From the NCBI RefSeq assembly GCF_004339745.1, contig NZ_SMGP01000004.1, positions 124,001 through 188,000 on the forward strand: DNA of 64,000 nt, read 5' to 3'. The translations under genes were made by a program, and so were the position numbers. The DNA is from Paraburkholderia sp. BL9I2N2. Its GTDB lineage: Bacteria > Pseudomonadota > Gammaproteobacteria > Burkholderiales > Burkholderiaceae. This document shows, piece after piece, positions 1 to 8,050 of the stretch (positions within the stretch are counted from its first letter, which is position 1; each line of letters starts with the position of its first letter). The notes below the pieces were generated by a model. It made no database searches, was not told the origin of the DNA, and worked only from the letters and a program-made list of their open reading frames with translations.

Positions 1-209
1 AGCACCGCGAGACAACCCTCCGCGCGGCAGGCCAATTCCTTCGCTTTGTCATGCGCTTCGGCCATGCGCGTCGTGAGCGCCGTGGCGCGATCGCAAAGCC
101 GCGCCTGTAGGACGAACGTTTGCGGCTTCACCGGTTAGTGTCCATGTGCGGGCGTTCGTGGGTCGCGATGAATGATCTTGAGCCTGACGATGTGGACGAA
201 TTTGCTCAC
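1..209 (-). pseudogene. Possible decayed or partial ABM-like small gene
   Basis: Reading leftwards, a GTG at 209-207 follows an AGGAAAAGA ribosome-binding site and opens VSKFVHIVRLKI, which resembles the start of antibiotic-biosynthesis-monooxygenase (ABM) domain proteins. The frame ends after 24 codons at 137-135. The same frame then continues open from a GTG at 131 to the window edge (VKPQTFVLQARL..., ending RAEGCLAVL, which also looks ABM-like). I read this as one gene broken by a stop, but it could be two unrelated short ORFs or chance. A perfect TCAGGA-TT-TCCTGA palindrome lies about 100 bp upstream of the GTG. The gene runs off the window, so its length cannot be judged. Confidence 0.22.
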
Positions 210-306
210 TTCTTTTCCTTAGGGCCGCTTGCGTTTGAAATGGAGTTGCGTCGCGGGACTGGCGCCGCCTTTCCATGTATACGGCGACGCCGCAGACGGC
301 TTGATG

Positions 307-320
307 TCAGGATTTCCTGA
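307..320. promoter_or_regulatory. Perfect 14-bp palindrome, TCAGGA-TT-TCCTGA
   Basis: This is a perfect inverted repeat of the motif that recurs at 1434-1447, 6525-6538 and 8469-8482. It lies between the solute-binding gene (stop at 371) and the candidate minus-strand gene at 209. Unlike the other three sites it has no TCCTGA half-site or -10 box at the matching distance, so its promoter role is unclear. The rest of 210-370 holds no gene that I can support. Confidence 0.45.
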
Positions 321-370
321 TTTTGGCCCAGGCATTTCCCTTTCAACCGCGTGGCGCGCTGCGGACTGCG

Positions 371-1252
371 TCAGCTTATCCAGTACTCGTCTGGAATCCT
401 GCGGTCCGGTTCGGAGAGGAAGGGATTGTCGAGCGTGAAGGTCAGCCTCGACGCGATCCTGGCGCGTGACAGCGCGTCCTGAACGTAGTGATGGGAGTTG
501 AACAATCTCATGTAGCTGCCATTGCGATACGCAGCGATGAACCCGTCTTCGATCGTCTCCGCCAGTGCTTCGTGGCCCGAGGCGACATAGAAAATGAAAT
601 CCGATCGATACTTCAGCAGGAGCCTGTTCTCGACGACGAGATCCGGCTCCTGATGCTGGCGTCCATCGATCTCAGTAAATGCTTCAACTAAGCCGCGTGG
701 AAAATAGTCGATCCGGCCGCCTTGGGTCATCTCGAACAGCGTGTCATAGGTCGAGGTCTGGATGTTCAGGCCGGCTGCTCTCAGGATCTCCGTATCGATC
801 CACCCAATTCCTTGCCCGCCAATGAATGCCTTCAGATCGGAGAAGCGTTCGACCTTGTCGAAATCGGCTTGCCGGTCCTTTCGGATGACGAACACCCGGT
901 GCCCGATCAGTCCACGATGTATCGGAATCCGCACTACATTCCTGCCGCGTTCCGCTCGCGCCTCCATGCTCGTCCAGTGCAGATTGATCATATTGTTAGT
1001 GCCGGCCAGTTCCGCCAGCGCGCGACCCCGCTCCATTTCGATGTCGGCTGAGCGCAATGTGTACGAGGCGTTGGCCGTTTTCATGGCCAGATCGAGAACC
1101 GCGAGCGCAAACGCGGCGTGCACGTCGCGGGCAGGCCGAATGCGAGGATAGACGATGTCGAAGTGAACGGGAGGGTCGGCAGGTGCGGCACGCGCGCGAA
1201 GCGTGACGCTCGCCGCGCTCAGCGCTGCCAGTACAAAGCGCCTGCGATGCAT
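371..1252 (-). CDS. Periplasmic solute-binding-like protein (family 3 type)
   Basis: A 293-residue secreted protein that resembles type-3 extracellular solute-binding proteins of polar amino acid ABC importers. Residues 1-22 form a signal peptide (MHRRRF, then a hydrophobic run ending RARA-AP). The mature part carries phrases typical of the fold, such as VFVIRKDRQADFDKV, SDLKAFIGGQGIGW and IDYFPRGLVEAF. No permease or ATPase gene is adjacent, so it may act as a ligand-sensing partner rather than a transport component. Its closeness to a sensor kinase locus (2097-6515) makes a sensing role possible, but that is inference. It is transcribed divergently from the small gene at 1557, with the regulatory palindrome at 1434 between them. 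Confidence 0.7.
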   Translation of the reverse strand: MHRRRFVLAALSAASVTLRARAAPADPPVHFDIVYPRIRPARDVHAAFALAVLDLAMKTANASYTLRSADIEMERGRALAELAGTNNMINLHWTSMEARAERGRNVVRIPIHRGLIGHRVFVIRKDRQADFDKVERFSDLKAFIGGQGIGWIDTEILRAAGLNIQTSTYDTLFEMTQGGRIDYFPRGLVEAFTEIDGRQHQEPDLVVENRLLLKYRSDFIFYVASGHEALAETIEDGFIAAYRNGSYMRLFNSHHYVQDALSRARIASRLTFTLDNPFLSEPDRRIPDEYWIS

Positions 1253-1433
1253 GAATGGATAGTTTCTCGAAACAGGAGTGGCGCGCTCGACCGGGCGCTC
1301 GTCCGCGCAGATTGTCGCCTGATCGGTTTTTCATCGTGCCACGTCCGGACCGTGCTGACAAACCGCGTAATCCCTTTGTCAGGAAGTCAGCCATGCTGTC
1401 TTCGCACCGGCCGAAATACCGATGCGCAGGCGT

Positions 1434-1521
1434 TAAGGATTTCCTGACGGCAGATTCAGCAGATCGGAAGTGCATTTTTCCGGGCTTCCTGACTGTGTGA
1501 CTCACTAGGCCTCCCTAGGAT
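1434..1521 (+). promoter_or_regulatory. Activator-type promoter of the small gene at 1557 (copy B)
   Basis: The palindrome TAAGGATTTCCTGA (1434-1447) is followed by the half-site TCCTGA (1487-1492, centres 49 bp apart). Exactly 23 bp further on is a -10-like TAGGAT (1516-1521), 35 bp before the ATG. No good -35 box is present where one would be expected (1493-1498), which fits an activator-dependent promoter. The same layout recurs at 6525-6611 and, on the minus strand, at 8482-8396. The gap 1253-1556 also holds a TCAGGA half-site at 1379-1384 and a CTAGG-N4-CCTAG repeat near 1505-1519. I see no gene in the gap. Confidence 0.6.
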
Positions 1522-1556
1522 GTTTTATCGAAATCGTCTATATCAGCGGACCCGTT

Positions 1557-1898
1557 ATGAACGGTCATTCAGAAAGCCGCGAAGTCGCGGTTGAATTCCT
1601 CAACACCACATGCGAGCGCCTGTTCGACATCTGGTGCGAAAGCAGAAGCGTCATACCGCTCAGCTATCTGTTGCACTGCTGGCCGTTGCCGGATTGGGGA
1701 TACGCGTCCGTGAAGCGACTATCGGACGGAATGCGCGAACTGAGGATGTCGAACCCCGACGCCCTCGGCGGCCGCGTCCGGCCGATCCTCGGCGAGCTGA
1801 CGTCATGCATCGATGAGATTCTGTTGTATCCGCGGATCTGCCTGCCACGGGCGATCACCGATTCGCCGTCCGTCGAACCGATCATGTACGTCATGTAG
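1557..1898 (+). CDS. Small uncharacterised protein, paralogue of 8051-8359
   Basis: A 113-residue cytoplasmic protein of unknown function, with no signal peptide or membrane segment. Residues 14-100 align with the 102-residue product of 8359-8051. Shared features are LFDxWCExR, the following V-x-PLxYLL, a WP pair, a RELR stretch, and an acidic-cysteine motif near the end (ELTSCIDEIL here, ELSDCVEDLL there). Two cysteines (WCE and SC) are conserved in both. I know no named domain for this pattern. It sits just before the hybrid kinase gene (198 bp gap) and has the copy-B activator promoter, so it is probably controlled by the same regulator as its paralogue. The ATG is the first start that fits the promoter spacing. 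Confidence 0.75.
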   Translation: MNGHSESREVAVEFLNTTCERLFDIWCESRSVIPLSYLLHCWPLPDWGYASVKRLSDGMRELRMSNPDALGGRVRPILGELTSCIDEILLYPRICLPRAITDSPSVEPIMYVM

Positions 1899-2096
1899 AT
1901 TCTCGTCAGATTAATCAGGGCGCGTTTCACCCGGAATGAGCGCCGGCGCAGACCAGGAAATGAGAGTGACTGGCTGGCCGGGGCAGGCAAACATTAAATC
2001 GCCACCCTGCCGACGCGGCGGCCGATTGGTCTGGGCCGCGCAGCGGCAACGAGTGCAGAATAGACGAAACAAGAACCGTAGCACTCGCGGGGATGT

Positions 2097-4259
2097 ATGA
2101 AGCACAACCTGTTCGATGCATGGTGGAGTTTGATCGGCGGCTTCAGGAGTAGCCTTGTGTCGCGGCTTCTCGTGACGGTGCTGCTCGTCAGCTGCGTAGT
2201 CACTGTGTTGTTGACCGGGTTACAGCTTTACCGCGACTACTACCGCGGCGTAGAGCAGATTGAAAATCGCCTTGTGGACATTGATCGCAGCAGTCGCGAC
2301 AGTCTCGCGGAAGCGCTCTGGCGCCTCGACGGCGCCCAACTGCAACTGGAGTTGAACGGCATTCTGCGTCTCGCTGACATTCGCGCCGTGGAAATCCGCG
2401 AGGCGGGGAAAGACGGTCAATCGGCCTACCTGAGCGCGGGTCAGCGCTCAGCCGGTCCCGTGATTGCCCGCGAGTTTCCGCTCCTCTATAACGTGCAGGG
2501 CAAGGACCGCGAGATCGGCAAGCTGTACGTCGAGGCGACGCTGCTCGACCTTTACCATGAGCTGATGCGAACCGCTGCGATGATTCTCGTCACTCAGGCC
2601 GCCAACACTTTTCTCGTTTCGCTGTTCATCGTCTACATCTTGTCCCGTCTTGTGATGCGGCACGTCGCGGCCATCGCGCGCACGGTGGAGGATTACGATT
2701 TCCGTGAACCGCCCCAGCCGTTCAGTCTCCAGCGACGCAGACGGCGCGATCCGGATGAATTGGACCGCGTGGCGGCCGCATTCAATGCAATGGGCGCGCG
2801 GCTGTACTGCGCGTATCGCGACGAGCAGGACACGGCGGCTGAACGCGAAGCACGCAATCTGGCGGAAGCGGCTAACCGGGCCAAAGGCGAATTCCTGGCG
2901 AATATGAGTCATGAACTGCGGACGCCGCTGAACGGCATTCTCGGCTACGCCCAGATCCTCGAGCGCGATGCCACGCTGAGCGAGCGGCAGCGCGAACGCG
3001 TGGCGGCCATCCGCAATAGTGGCGAACATCTGCTGACGTTGATCGAAGACACGCTCGATTTCGCGAGGATCGAAGCGGGCAAGCTGCGCGTCGAAATCGG
3101 TGACGTGCCGCTGGCAGGGTTTGTCGATGTCATTCGCGACATCATCGATGTGAAAGCGGAGCAGAAGCGCCTCGACTTCATCTGCGAAATCGCCGGGGAT
3201 GCGCCCGTCGGCGTGCGTGCCGATGAGCGACGGTTACGGCAGGTCATGCTCAACCTGCTTGCCAACGCCGTGAAGTTTACCGATTCGGGTTGCGTCAGCT
3301 TGCATATCTCGAGGTCCGAATCGAACCGCGTCCGTTTCGAAGTGCGCGACACGGGCATCGGCATTGGTCACGATCAGTTGAACACGATCTTCGAGCCGTT
3401 CGAGCAACTGGGCGCGGCCGAGCGGCGAGCAGGCGGCGCCGGCCTTGGTCTGGCCATCAGCCGCGAGTTCGTGCGCGCGATGGGCGGCGAGATCGAGGTG
3501 GAAAGCGAAATCGGACGAAGGAGTACTTTCCGCTTCGAACTGCCGGCAGCGACCGTGACGCCGGTGTTGCGCAAGGCGACGGGCCCTGCGCCGCTCCCGT
3601 TCACGGCGACGGGTTATGAGGGGCCGCGCAGGAAGGTGCTGGTCGTCGATGACGTCGAGGTCAATCGCGCGATCGTTGTGGATCTGCTAGGCCGTCTTGG
3701 CTTCGATACCGTCGAGGCGGAAAACGGTCGCGACGGGCTCGAGAAGGCGCAGCGCGAGCGACCGGCGCTGATTCTCACGGACATCGTAATGCCCGAAATG
3801 GACGGCTTCGAACTGACACGCAACCTGCGCCAATTACAGGCGTTCGCCGATGTTCCGATCGTTGCCATGTCCGCCAGCCCATCCGGAGTCAACAAGGCGA
3901 GGAGCATTGAAGCGGGGGTGAACGCATTCCTGTCCAAACCGGTCGACCTCGAAGCGCTGCTGGCCCAGATCGCTACACTGCTTGGGCTGAAATGGACCCA
4001 TGCATCGCCGCCGTTCAATCGCACTGCTACACCCGAAATCAGTCTCGCGGCCGTGCCTCGTCAACAGATGGAAGAACTGCATCATCTTGCCCGCCTTGGC
4101 GATATGCATGAAATCATCGCGTGGGCCGAGAGCGTGGCGGCCCGCGATTCGCGTTATTGCTCGTTCACGGCGCAACTCTGCGCGCTCGCTCGCGACTATC
4201 AGTCGAAAGCCATACTCCATCTCGTCGAGCGGCATCTGAATGTCGAGCCCAAGTCATGA
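2097..4259 (+). CDS. Transmembrane hybrid sensor histidine kinase with receiver domain
   Basis: A 720-residue inner-membrane sensor that should autophosphorylate on His and pass the phosphate to its own receiver. Membrane segments lie near residues 21-43 and 162-186 and flank a periplasmic or extracytoplasmic sensing region of about 115 residues. A HAMP-like linker (about 187-240) follows. The HisKA H-box is SHELRTP with His272; ATPase motifs are the N-box NLLANAVKF, DTGIGI (418-423) and GAGLGLAI. A receiver domain at 511-635 has Asp518/Asp519, phospho-acceptor Asp562 and Lys614. The C-terminal 80 residues are helical and could be a degenerate transfer module, but no HPt histidine motif is evident. 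The gene overlaps the next by 4 nt (ATGA), which indicates co-translation with the second kinase and the regulator. Confidence 0.93.
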   Translation: MKHNLFDAWWSLIGGFRSSLVSRLLVTVLLVSCVVTVLLTGLQLYRDYYRGVEQIENRLVDIDRSSRDSLAEALWRLDGAQLQLELNGILRLADIRAVEIREAGKDGQSAYLSAGQRSAGPVIAREFPLLYNVQGKDREIGKLYVEATLLDLYHELMRTAAMILVTQAANTFLVSLFIVYILSRLVMRHVAAIARTVEDYDFREPPQPFSLQRRRRRDPDELDRVAAAFNAMGARLYCAYRDEQDTAAEREARNLAEAANRAKGEFLANMSHELRTPLNGILGYAQILERDATLSERQRERVAAIRNSGEHLLTLIEDTLDFARIEAGKLRVEIGDVPLAGFVDVIRDIIDVKAEQKRLDFICEIAGDAPVGVRADERRLRQVMLNLLANAVKFTDSGCVSLHISRSESNRVRFEVRDTGIGIGHDQLNTIFEPFEQLGAAERRAGGAGLGLAISREFVRAMGGEIEVESEIGRRSTFRFELPAATVTPVLRKATGPAPLPFTATGYEGPRRKVLVVDDVEVNRAIVVDLLGRLGFDTVEAENGRDGLEKAQRERPALILTDIVMPEMDGFELTRNLRQLQAFADVPIVAMSASPSGVNKARSIEAGVNAFLSKPVDLEALLAQIATLLGLKWTHASPPFNRTATPEISLAAVPRQQMEELHHLARLGDMHEIIAWAESVAARDSRYCSFTAQLCALARDYQSKAILHLVERHLNVEPKS

Positions 4260-5905
4260 ACGAGCCCAACGTGGAGGCCGGCGAACGGCCGACGATCCTC
4301 ATTGCGGACGACACGCCGGCGAATTTCGGCGTGGTCGTGGAGAGTTTGACGGACCGCGGCTTTCGGGTACTCGTTGCGCTCGACGGCGAAGAGGCGCTCG
4401 AACGCGCGCTGTTTTCCCAGCCCGACCTGATCCTGCTCGATGTGAAGATGCCAGGCATCGACGGCTTCGAGACCTGCCGGCGACTCAAGGCGGACGCGCG
4501 CACGCGCGACATCGCGGTGATTTTCATGACGTCGTTGACGGGCGCGGAAGACATGGTCGAGGGTTTCTCGGCTGGCGGCGTCGACTACGTGGCGAAGCCC
4601 GTCCGCGTCAATGAAATGATGGCGCGCATCGAGACCCATCTCGCCTTGCGCGTGATGCACCGGCAGCTTGTCGTGCAGAACCGCCAGCTCCTGAACGAGG
4701 TGGCGGTGCGCCACCAGGCCGAGGCCGAATTGTCGCGCGCGCGCGATGCACTGGAGCAGCAGGTCGAGCAGCGCACGCGGCAACTCGCGGAGTCGAATGC
4801 GAGGCTTTCCGCTCAGGTCGACGAGCGCCGCCGGGCGGAGGCGAAATTGCAGGCGAGCGAAGCGCGTTTTCGCACGATTGTCGAAACCAGCCCGATTCCG
4901 CTGTGCATCACGTCGATGCCCGAAGGCGTGATCCTGTACGCGAATGAACCGCTGCGAGAACTGTTCGGTATCGATACGCGCATCGGCACGCTGACCAACA
5001 TCGTCGATTTCTATGTGGATCCCGGCGACCGTGACCGGCTCGTGTCGCATCTGCGCACGGAGGGCAGTTTCAACAATAGCGAAGTCCAGATGCGGCGCAT
5101 GAACGGCTCGGCGTTCTGGGCCATGGCGACCGCGCGCGTGGCGACGTTCGGCGACGCGCCGGCGATCTACGTGGGTCTGAGCGATATTACGTCGCGCAAG
5201 CGTATCGAGCAGGAGCTGTTCGAATCGCGCAATCAATTGCGCGAGTTGTCCGCCTATATGGAAGCGATTCGCGAGGAAGAGCGCAAGCGCATCGCCATGG
5301 AGATTCACGATGAACTCGGCCAATTGCTGACCGCCCTGAAGATGGACGTCTCGCTGCTGAAAATGCGCCTCGGCAAGGATCCGGACGCCATGCGCAAAGC
5401 CGAGGACATGCGGGAACTCGTCGAAAAGACGATCTGGATGGTCCGCAATGTGGCGAACCATTTGCGGCCGGTGGCGCTGAACTTCGGGGTCGTGTCGGCG
5501 CTGGAGTGGCTCGTGGAGGACTTCATGCGACGCCACGGCATTCCTTGCCAGTTGCATATCAACGGCGGCGAACCGGTGCTGCCGGAGGCTTGTGCCACAG
5601 CCGTATTTCGTATCGTTCAGGCTTCGCTGACCAATGTCGGGCGCCACGCGCACGCGACGCGGGCCGACGTGACGCTGACCAGCACGGCGGCGGCGCTCGA
5701 ACTCCACGTGAGCGACGACGGCTGCGGTTTTGATCCCAACATGGCGCGCACGGGTTACTCCTACGGACTGCTCGGCATGCAGGAGCGCGCCCGCCTGATC
5801 GGCGGCGCGATGACTATCGACAGTGCGCAGAGCATGGGCACCGCCATCTCCATTCACATTCCGCTTACAGGCGGGGCAGAAAATGATCGACGTCCTGATT
5901 GCTGA
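4256..5905 (+). CDS. Receiver-PAS-HisKA_3 sensor kinase (NarX/DegS class)
   Basis: A 549-residue cytoplasmic kinase. The ATG at 4256 overlaps the previous stop; an upstream in-frame extension lies inside the first kinase and is unlikely. Domains in order: receiver 12-130 (Asp18/Asp19, phospho-acceptor Asp62 in LLDVKMPG, Lys114); a coiled coil around 135-200; a PAS domain at about 202-315; and HisKA_3 with His351 in ERKRIAMEIHDELGQ. A GHKL ATPase follows, with SDDGCGF (486-492) and the GLLGMQERA loop typical of NarX/DegS-type kinases. Such kinases pair with NarL-type regulators, which matches the overlapping gene downstream. The N-terminal receiver probably accepts phosphate from the hybrid kinase upstream, so the three genes may form a branched relay. 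That wiring is inference. Confidence 0.92.
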   Translation: MNEPNVEAGERPTILIADDTPANFGVVVESLTDRGFRVLVALDGEEALERALFSQPDLILLDVKMPGIDGFETCRRLKADARTRDIAVIFMTSLTGAEDMVEGFSAGGVDYVAKPVRVNEMMARIETHLALRVMHRQLVVQNRQLLNEVAVRHQAEAELSRARDALEQQVEQRTRQLAESNARLSAQVDERRRAEAKLQASEARFRTIVETSPIPLCITSMPEGVILYANEPLRELFGIDTRIGTLTNIVDFYVDPGDRDRLVSHLRTEGSFNNSEVQMRRMNGSAFWAMATARVATFGDAPAIYVGLSDITSRKRIEQELFESRNQLRELSAYMEAIREEERKRIAMEIHDELGQLLTALKMDVSLLKMRLGKDPDAMRKAEDMRELVEKTIWMVRNVANHLRPVALNFGVVSALEWLVEDFMRRHGIPCQLHINGGEPVLPEACATAVFRIVQASLTNVGRHAHATRADVTLTSTAAALELHVSDDGCGFDPNMARTGYSYGLLGMQERARLIGGAMTIDSAQSMGTAISIHIPLTGGAENDRRPDC

Positions 5906-6515
5906 TGACCACGCCGTGGTGCGTGGCGGCCTGAAACAGATTATCGCGACGACCACGGATATCGTCGTCGCCGCCGAGGCCGCGCAGGGTTCGGAAGTGC
6001 TCGATCGGCTGCGCGCGAGGCGGTTCGATCTCGTGCTGCTGGACATGACGATGCCCGGCATCAGCGGAGTCGATCTGATCCGGCGCGTACGTGCCGAGCA
6101 GCCGCCTTTGCCGATTCTCGTGCTCAGCATCCACAACGAGGCGCAGGTCGTGTCGCGCGCGTTGCGCGCCGGCGCGACGGGTTATGTGACGAAAGACAGC
6201 GATCCCGACGTGCTGCTCGCGGCGATCCGTAAACTGGCGGCAGGCGGGCGGTTCATCGACCCGAAACTGGTCGATGCGATGGTCTTCGAAACGCATTCCG
6301 GCGACGCGCCACCGCACGAGGTGTTGTCCGACCGTGAATTTCAGGTATTGCGGATGCTGGCCGCCGGTCAAAGCATCAACGAGATTGCCGAGTCGTGTTC
6401 GCTCAGCGCCAAGACCATCAGCACCCATAAGATGCGTCTCATGCAAAAACTCGGCCTGAACAACAACGCCGAGTTGATCCGATATGCGATCAGACACGGT
6501 CTGGTAACCGAGTGA
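5883..6515 (+). CDS. NarL/FixJ-type response regulator
   Basis: A 210-residue two-domain transcription factor. The receiver (1-120) has Asp8/Asp9, phospho-acceptor Asp54 (LLDMTMPG) and Lys104. The LuxR-type helix-turn-helix spans about 147-205 (LSDREFQVLRMLAAGQSINEIAE, then STHKMRLMQKLGL). The start at 5883 lies 23 nt inside the kinase gene and is preceded by a GGCGGGGCAG ribosome-binding site. The upstream in-frame extension is kinase coding sequence. It is the expected output of the two kinases. The repeated TCAGGAWWTCCTGA-like sites in this block have the two-fold symmetry and size typical of NarL-class operators, so this protein is the most likely binder, although nothing in the sequence proves it. 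Confidence 0.92.
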   Translation: MIDVLIADDHAVVRGGLKQIIATTTDIVVAAEAAQGSEVLDRLRARRFDLVLLDMTMPGISGVDLIRRVRAEQPPLPILVLSIHNEAQVVSRALRAGATGYVTKDSDPDVLLAAIRKLAAGGRFIDPKLVDAMVFETHSGDAPPHEVLSDREFQVLRMLAAGQSINEIAESCSLSAKTISTHKMRLMQKLGLNNNAELIRYAIRHGLVTE

Positions 6516-6524
6516 CGGAGCCGT

Positions 6525-6611
6525 TAGGGAAATCCTGAGGCTCGAAGCAGCGTTTCCCGAATCAACAATCCGGCGCTGCTGACTGAAGAATCCCCGCCGT
6601 TGTCCCACGAT
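6525..6611 (+). promoter_or_regulatory. Activator-type promoter of the gene at 6645 (copy C)
   Basis: The palindrome-like TAGGGAAATCCTGA (6525-6538) is followed by a degenerate half-site TGCTGA (6577-6582, centres 48 bp apart). Exactly 23 bp further is CACGAT (6606-6611) in the -10 position, 33 bp before the GTG at 6645. It starts only 9 bp after the response-regulator stop. It is the weakest of the three copies, but its spacing matches the other two. Confidence 0.5.
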
Positions 6612-6644
6612 TGTCAAATGGGAACCTGAGGTGCGGGGGCAGAT

Positions 6645-6893
6645 GTGGATGCGACGAAAGGCTCACTACGCGGACTGCGCGAGAAATTATTGGCAACGGC
6701 AGGCACGCTGCCGGTCCGTGTGCTCACGCTGCATGGTTCGCAGGACGGTCTGACTTGCCGGGTTTGCGTCGAAATCAGGCGTCCCGATGGTCCGATCCTG
6801 CTGTTCTTCTTCCGGCACGACGACGGTACCTGGCACGTCTTCCCGCCGGCAAAGAACCTGTGCAGAATGAGCTTCGAGCCGCTCGTCGGGTGA
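6645..6893 (+). CDS. Small uncharacterised protein (82 aa)
   Basis: I do not recognise this protein. It is 82 residues with no signal peptide. The C-terminal half contains a hydrophobic strand-like run (GPILLFFFRHDDGTWHVFPP) that could form the core of a small beta-rich fold, and it has three cysteines. GTG at 6645 is the chosen start because it follows a G-rich stretch and sits at the same distance from its putative -10 box as the starts of the two paralogous small genes. It is followed after 31 bp by another short gene in the same direction. With the copy-C promoter this suggests a two-gene unit under the control of the adjacent two-component system. Confidence 0.5.
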   Translation: MDATKGSLRGLREKLLATAGTLPVRVLTLHGSQDGLTCRVCVEIRRPDGPILLFFFRHDDGTWHVFPPAKNLCRMSFEPLVG

Positions 6894-6924
6894 CCTGAAC
6901 GAGGCCGGACAAAGGAGATCATCG

Positions 6925-7134
6925 ATGAATGCAGACAACCTGAGGACACTGTCGGGGCACGAAACGAAATTGCGCGCGTGGTTGAGCGAATGGTACGACC
7001 ATGCGTTTGCGACTGGCTTCATCAGGCCGCCTTTCATACTCGACGACGCGACCGCTTTGAGGCTGGAAGGTTATTTCGATGTGGGTCTGACGCCGGCGGA
7101 GGGCGTCAACGCGATCTTCGGCGTGGTGCATTGA
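6925..7134 (+). CDS. Small uncharacterised protein (69 aa)
   Basis: A 69-residue soluble protein with no recognised domain. The ATG follows a strong ribosome-binding site (AAAGGAGATCATCG). The sequence is rich in aromatic residues and helix formers (WLSEWYDHAFATGFIRPPF), with an acidic centre. It lies 31 bp after the 82-residue gene and is probably co-transcribed with it. It is convergent with the transposase-derived gene at 7177, and the 42-bp gap shows no clear terminator. It is called a gene on the ribosome-binding site and context rather than on homology. Confidence 0.55.
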   Translation: MNADNLRTLSGHETKLRAWLSEWYDHAFATGFIRPPFILDDATALRLEGYFDVGLTPAEGVNAIFGVVH

Positions 7135-7176
7135 CTCGTCAGACGCGCCGTGGCATCCGCCGCGTCGACGCGTTGC

Positions 7177-8037
7177 TCACCGGGAGCGGGCTTTTTGTTG
7201 CGGGACGCCGCAGTCCAGTTCGGCGGCGTCGCTGTCGTCACTGCTTTCCTCGTCGATCCAGCGCCGCGCCCATTCGAGCGCGTATTGCTGTGCCGTCTCG
7301 CAGTTCTTGAAGCTCGGACCGATCAGCCCGGAACGCGCGATTCGCCTTTCGTCACGCACGATCTCGCCCCATCCTCGGAAGCGGGTGTTTGCCAGCCGGT
7401 CGGCGGCAATGTAGATGACGTAGCCGCGCGGGTCGGATTCGGTTTGGCCTTTCGACGCGAGGCCCATCCACGGTGAGGCAGTTCGATGAATCGAATGTAA
7501 GGGTGTCACCGGCGCGCGGGATTCGACGCGCTCGGGTACGGCATGCGCGGAATTGTCGGGATTGGGGAGTTGCCGCGCGATATCCTTGAATGTGTCCGCC
7601 GTTTCGCCTGACTGCCATGTCTCGCGCGATGTCTGCCACGACGCCTGATCTCGCCAGAACACCCGGCGAAAACCTGCGTCTCGAGTCTGACGGTCGATTC
7701 CGCGCGTCAGGGCGTCGCGGCGTTCCAGTGTCAGTTGCGGACCGCACCGAAACTTGCGTCCGGTGCTTGAAAGAATCCGGTACATCTCCGCGAGAGCGCC
7801 GCTCGAACGCCACGCCTCGAAGCGGTGCCGGCACGTCGGCGCCGAAGGATAGTGGCCCGGCAACATCGACCAGGAATCGCCGGTTGTCAGTACCCACAGC
7901 ACGGCATTCGCCACGACACGAACCGCCGCGCGCGGCCGGCCGCGCTGCCGGTGAACAATCGGGGGATCCGCCAGAATGGGCGCGAGCAGCAGCCACTCTT
8001 CGTCACTGATCTCGTTGAAATGCACGCTGTCCTCCAC
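7177..8037 (-). CDS. Transposase-derived DNA-binding protein (DUF4096 N-terminus, no DDE domain)
   Basis: A 286-residue protein. Residues 8-88 match the DUF4096 region found at the start of IS5-type transposases: SDEEWLLLAPILADPP, RGRPR, VANAVLWVLTTGDSWSMLP, TCRHRFEAWRSSGAL. An IS5 transposase would continue into a DDE nuclease. Here the rest (about 95-286) has no DDE-like motifs and ends in a separate compact region (GYVIYIAADRLANTRFRGWGEIVRDE, then a helical AQQYALEWARRWIDEE). No terminal inverted repeats are apparent. This looks like a domesticated transposase fragment fused to another domain, perhaps acting as a regulator. It starts 13 bp after the stop of the small gene at 8359-8051 and should share its activator promoter. 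Confidence 0.75.
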   Translation of the reverse strand: MEDSVHFNEISDEEWLLLAPILADPPIVHRQRGRPRAAVRVVANAVLWVLTTGDSWSMLPGHYPSAPTCRHRFEAWRSSGALAEMYRILSSTGRKFRCGPQLTLERRDALTRGIDRQTRDAGFRRVFWRDQASWQTSRETWQSGETADTFKDIARQLPNPDNSAHAVPERVESRAPVTPLHSIHRTASPWMGLASKGQTESDPRGYVIYIAADRLANTRFRGWGEIVRDERRIARSGLIGPSFKNCETAQQYALEWARRWIDEESSDDSDAAELDCGVPQQKARSR

Positions 8038-8050
8038 GTCGCCGTTCGCG

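Noticed and set aside
4199..6136. A 645-codon open frame antisense to the kinase and regulator genes
   Set aside because: It is a GC-rich shadow: low-complexity Arg/His/Ala composition, no recognisable domain, and the opposite strand has clear kinase motifs.
7177..8037. An intact IS5-type insertion sequence
   Set aside because: Only the DUF4096 part is present, no DDE domain follows, and no terminal inverted repeats or target duplications are apparent.
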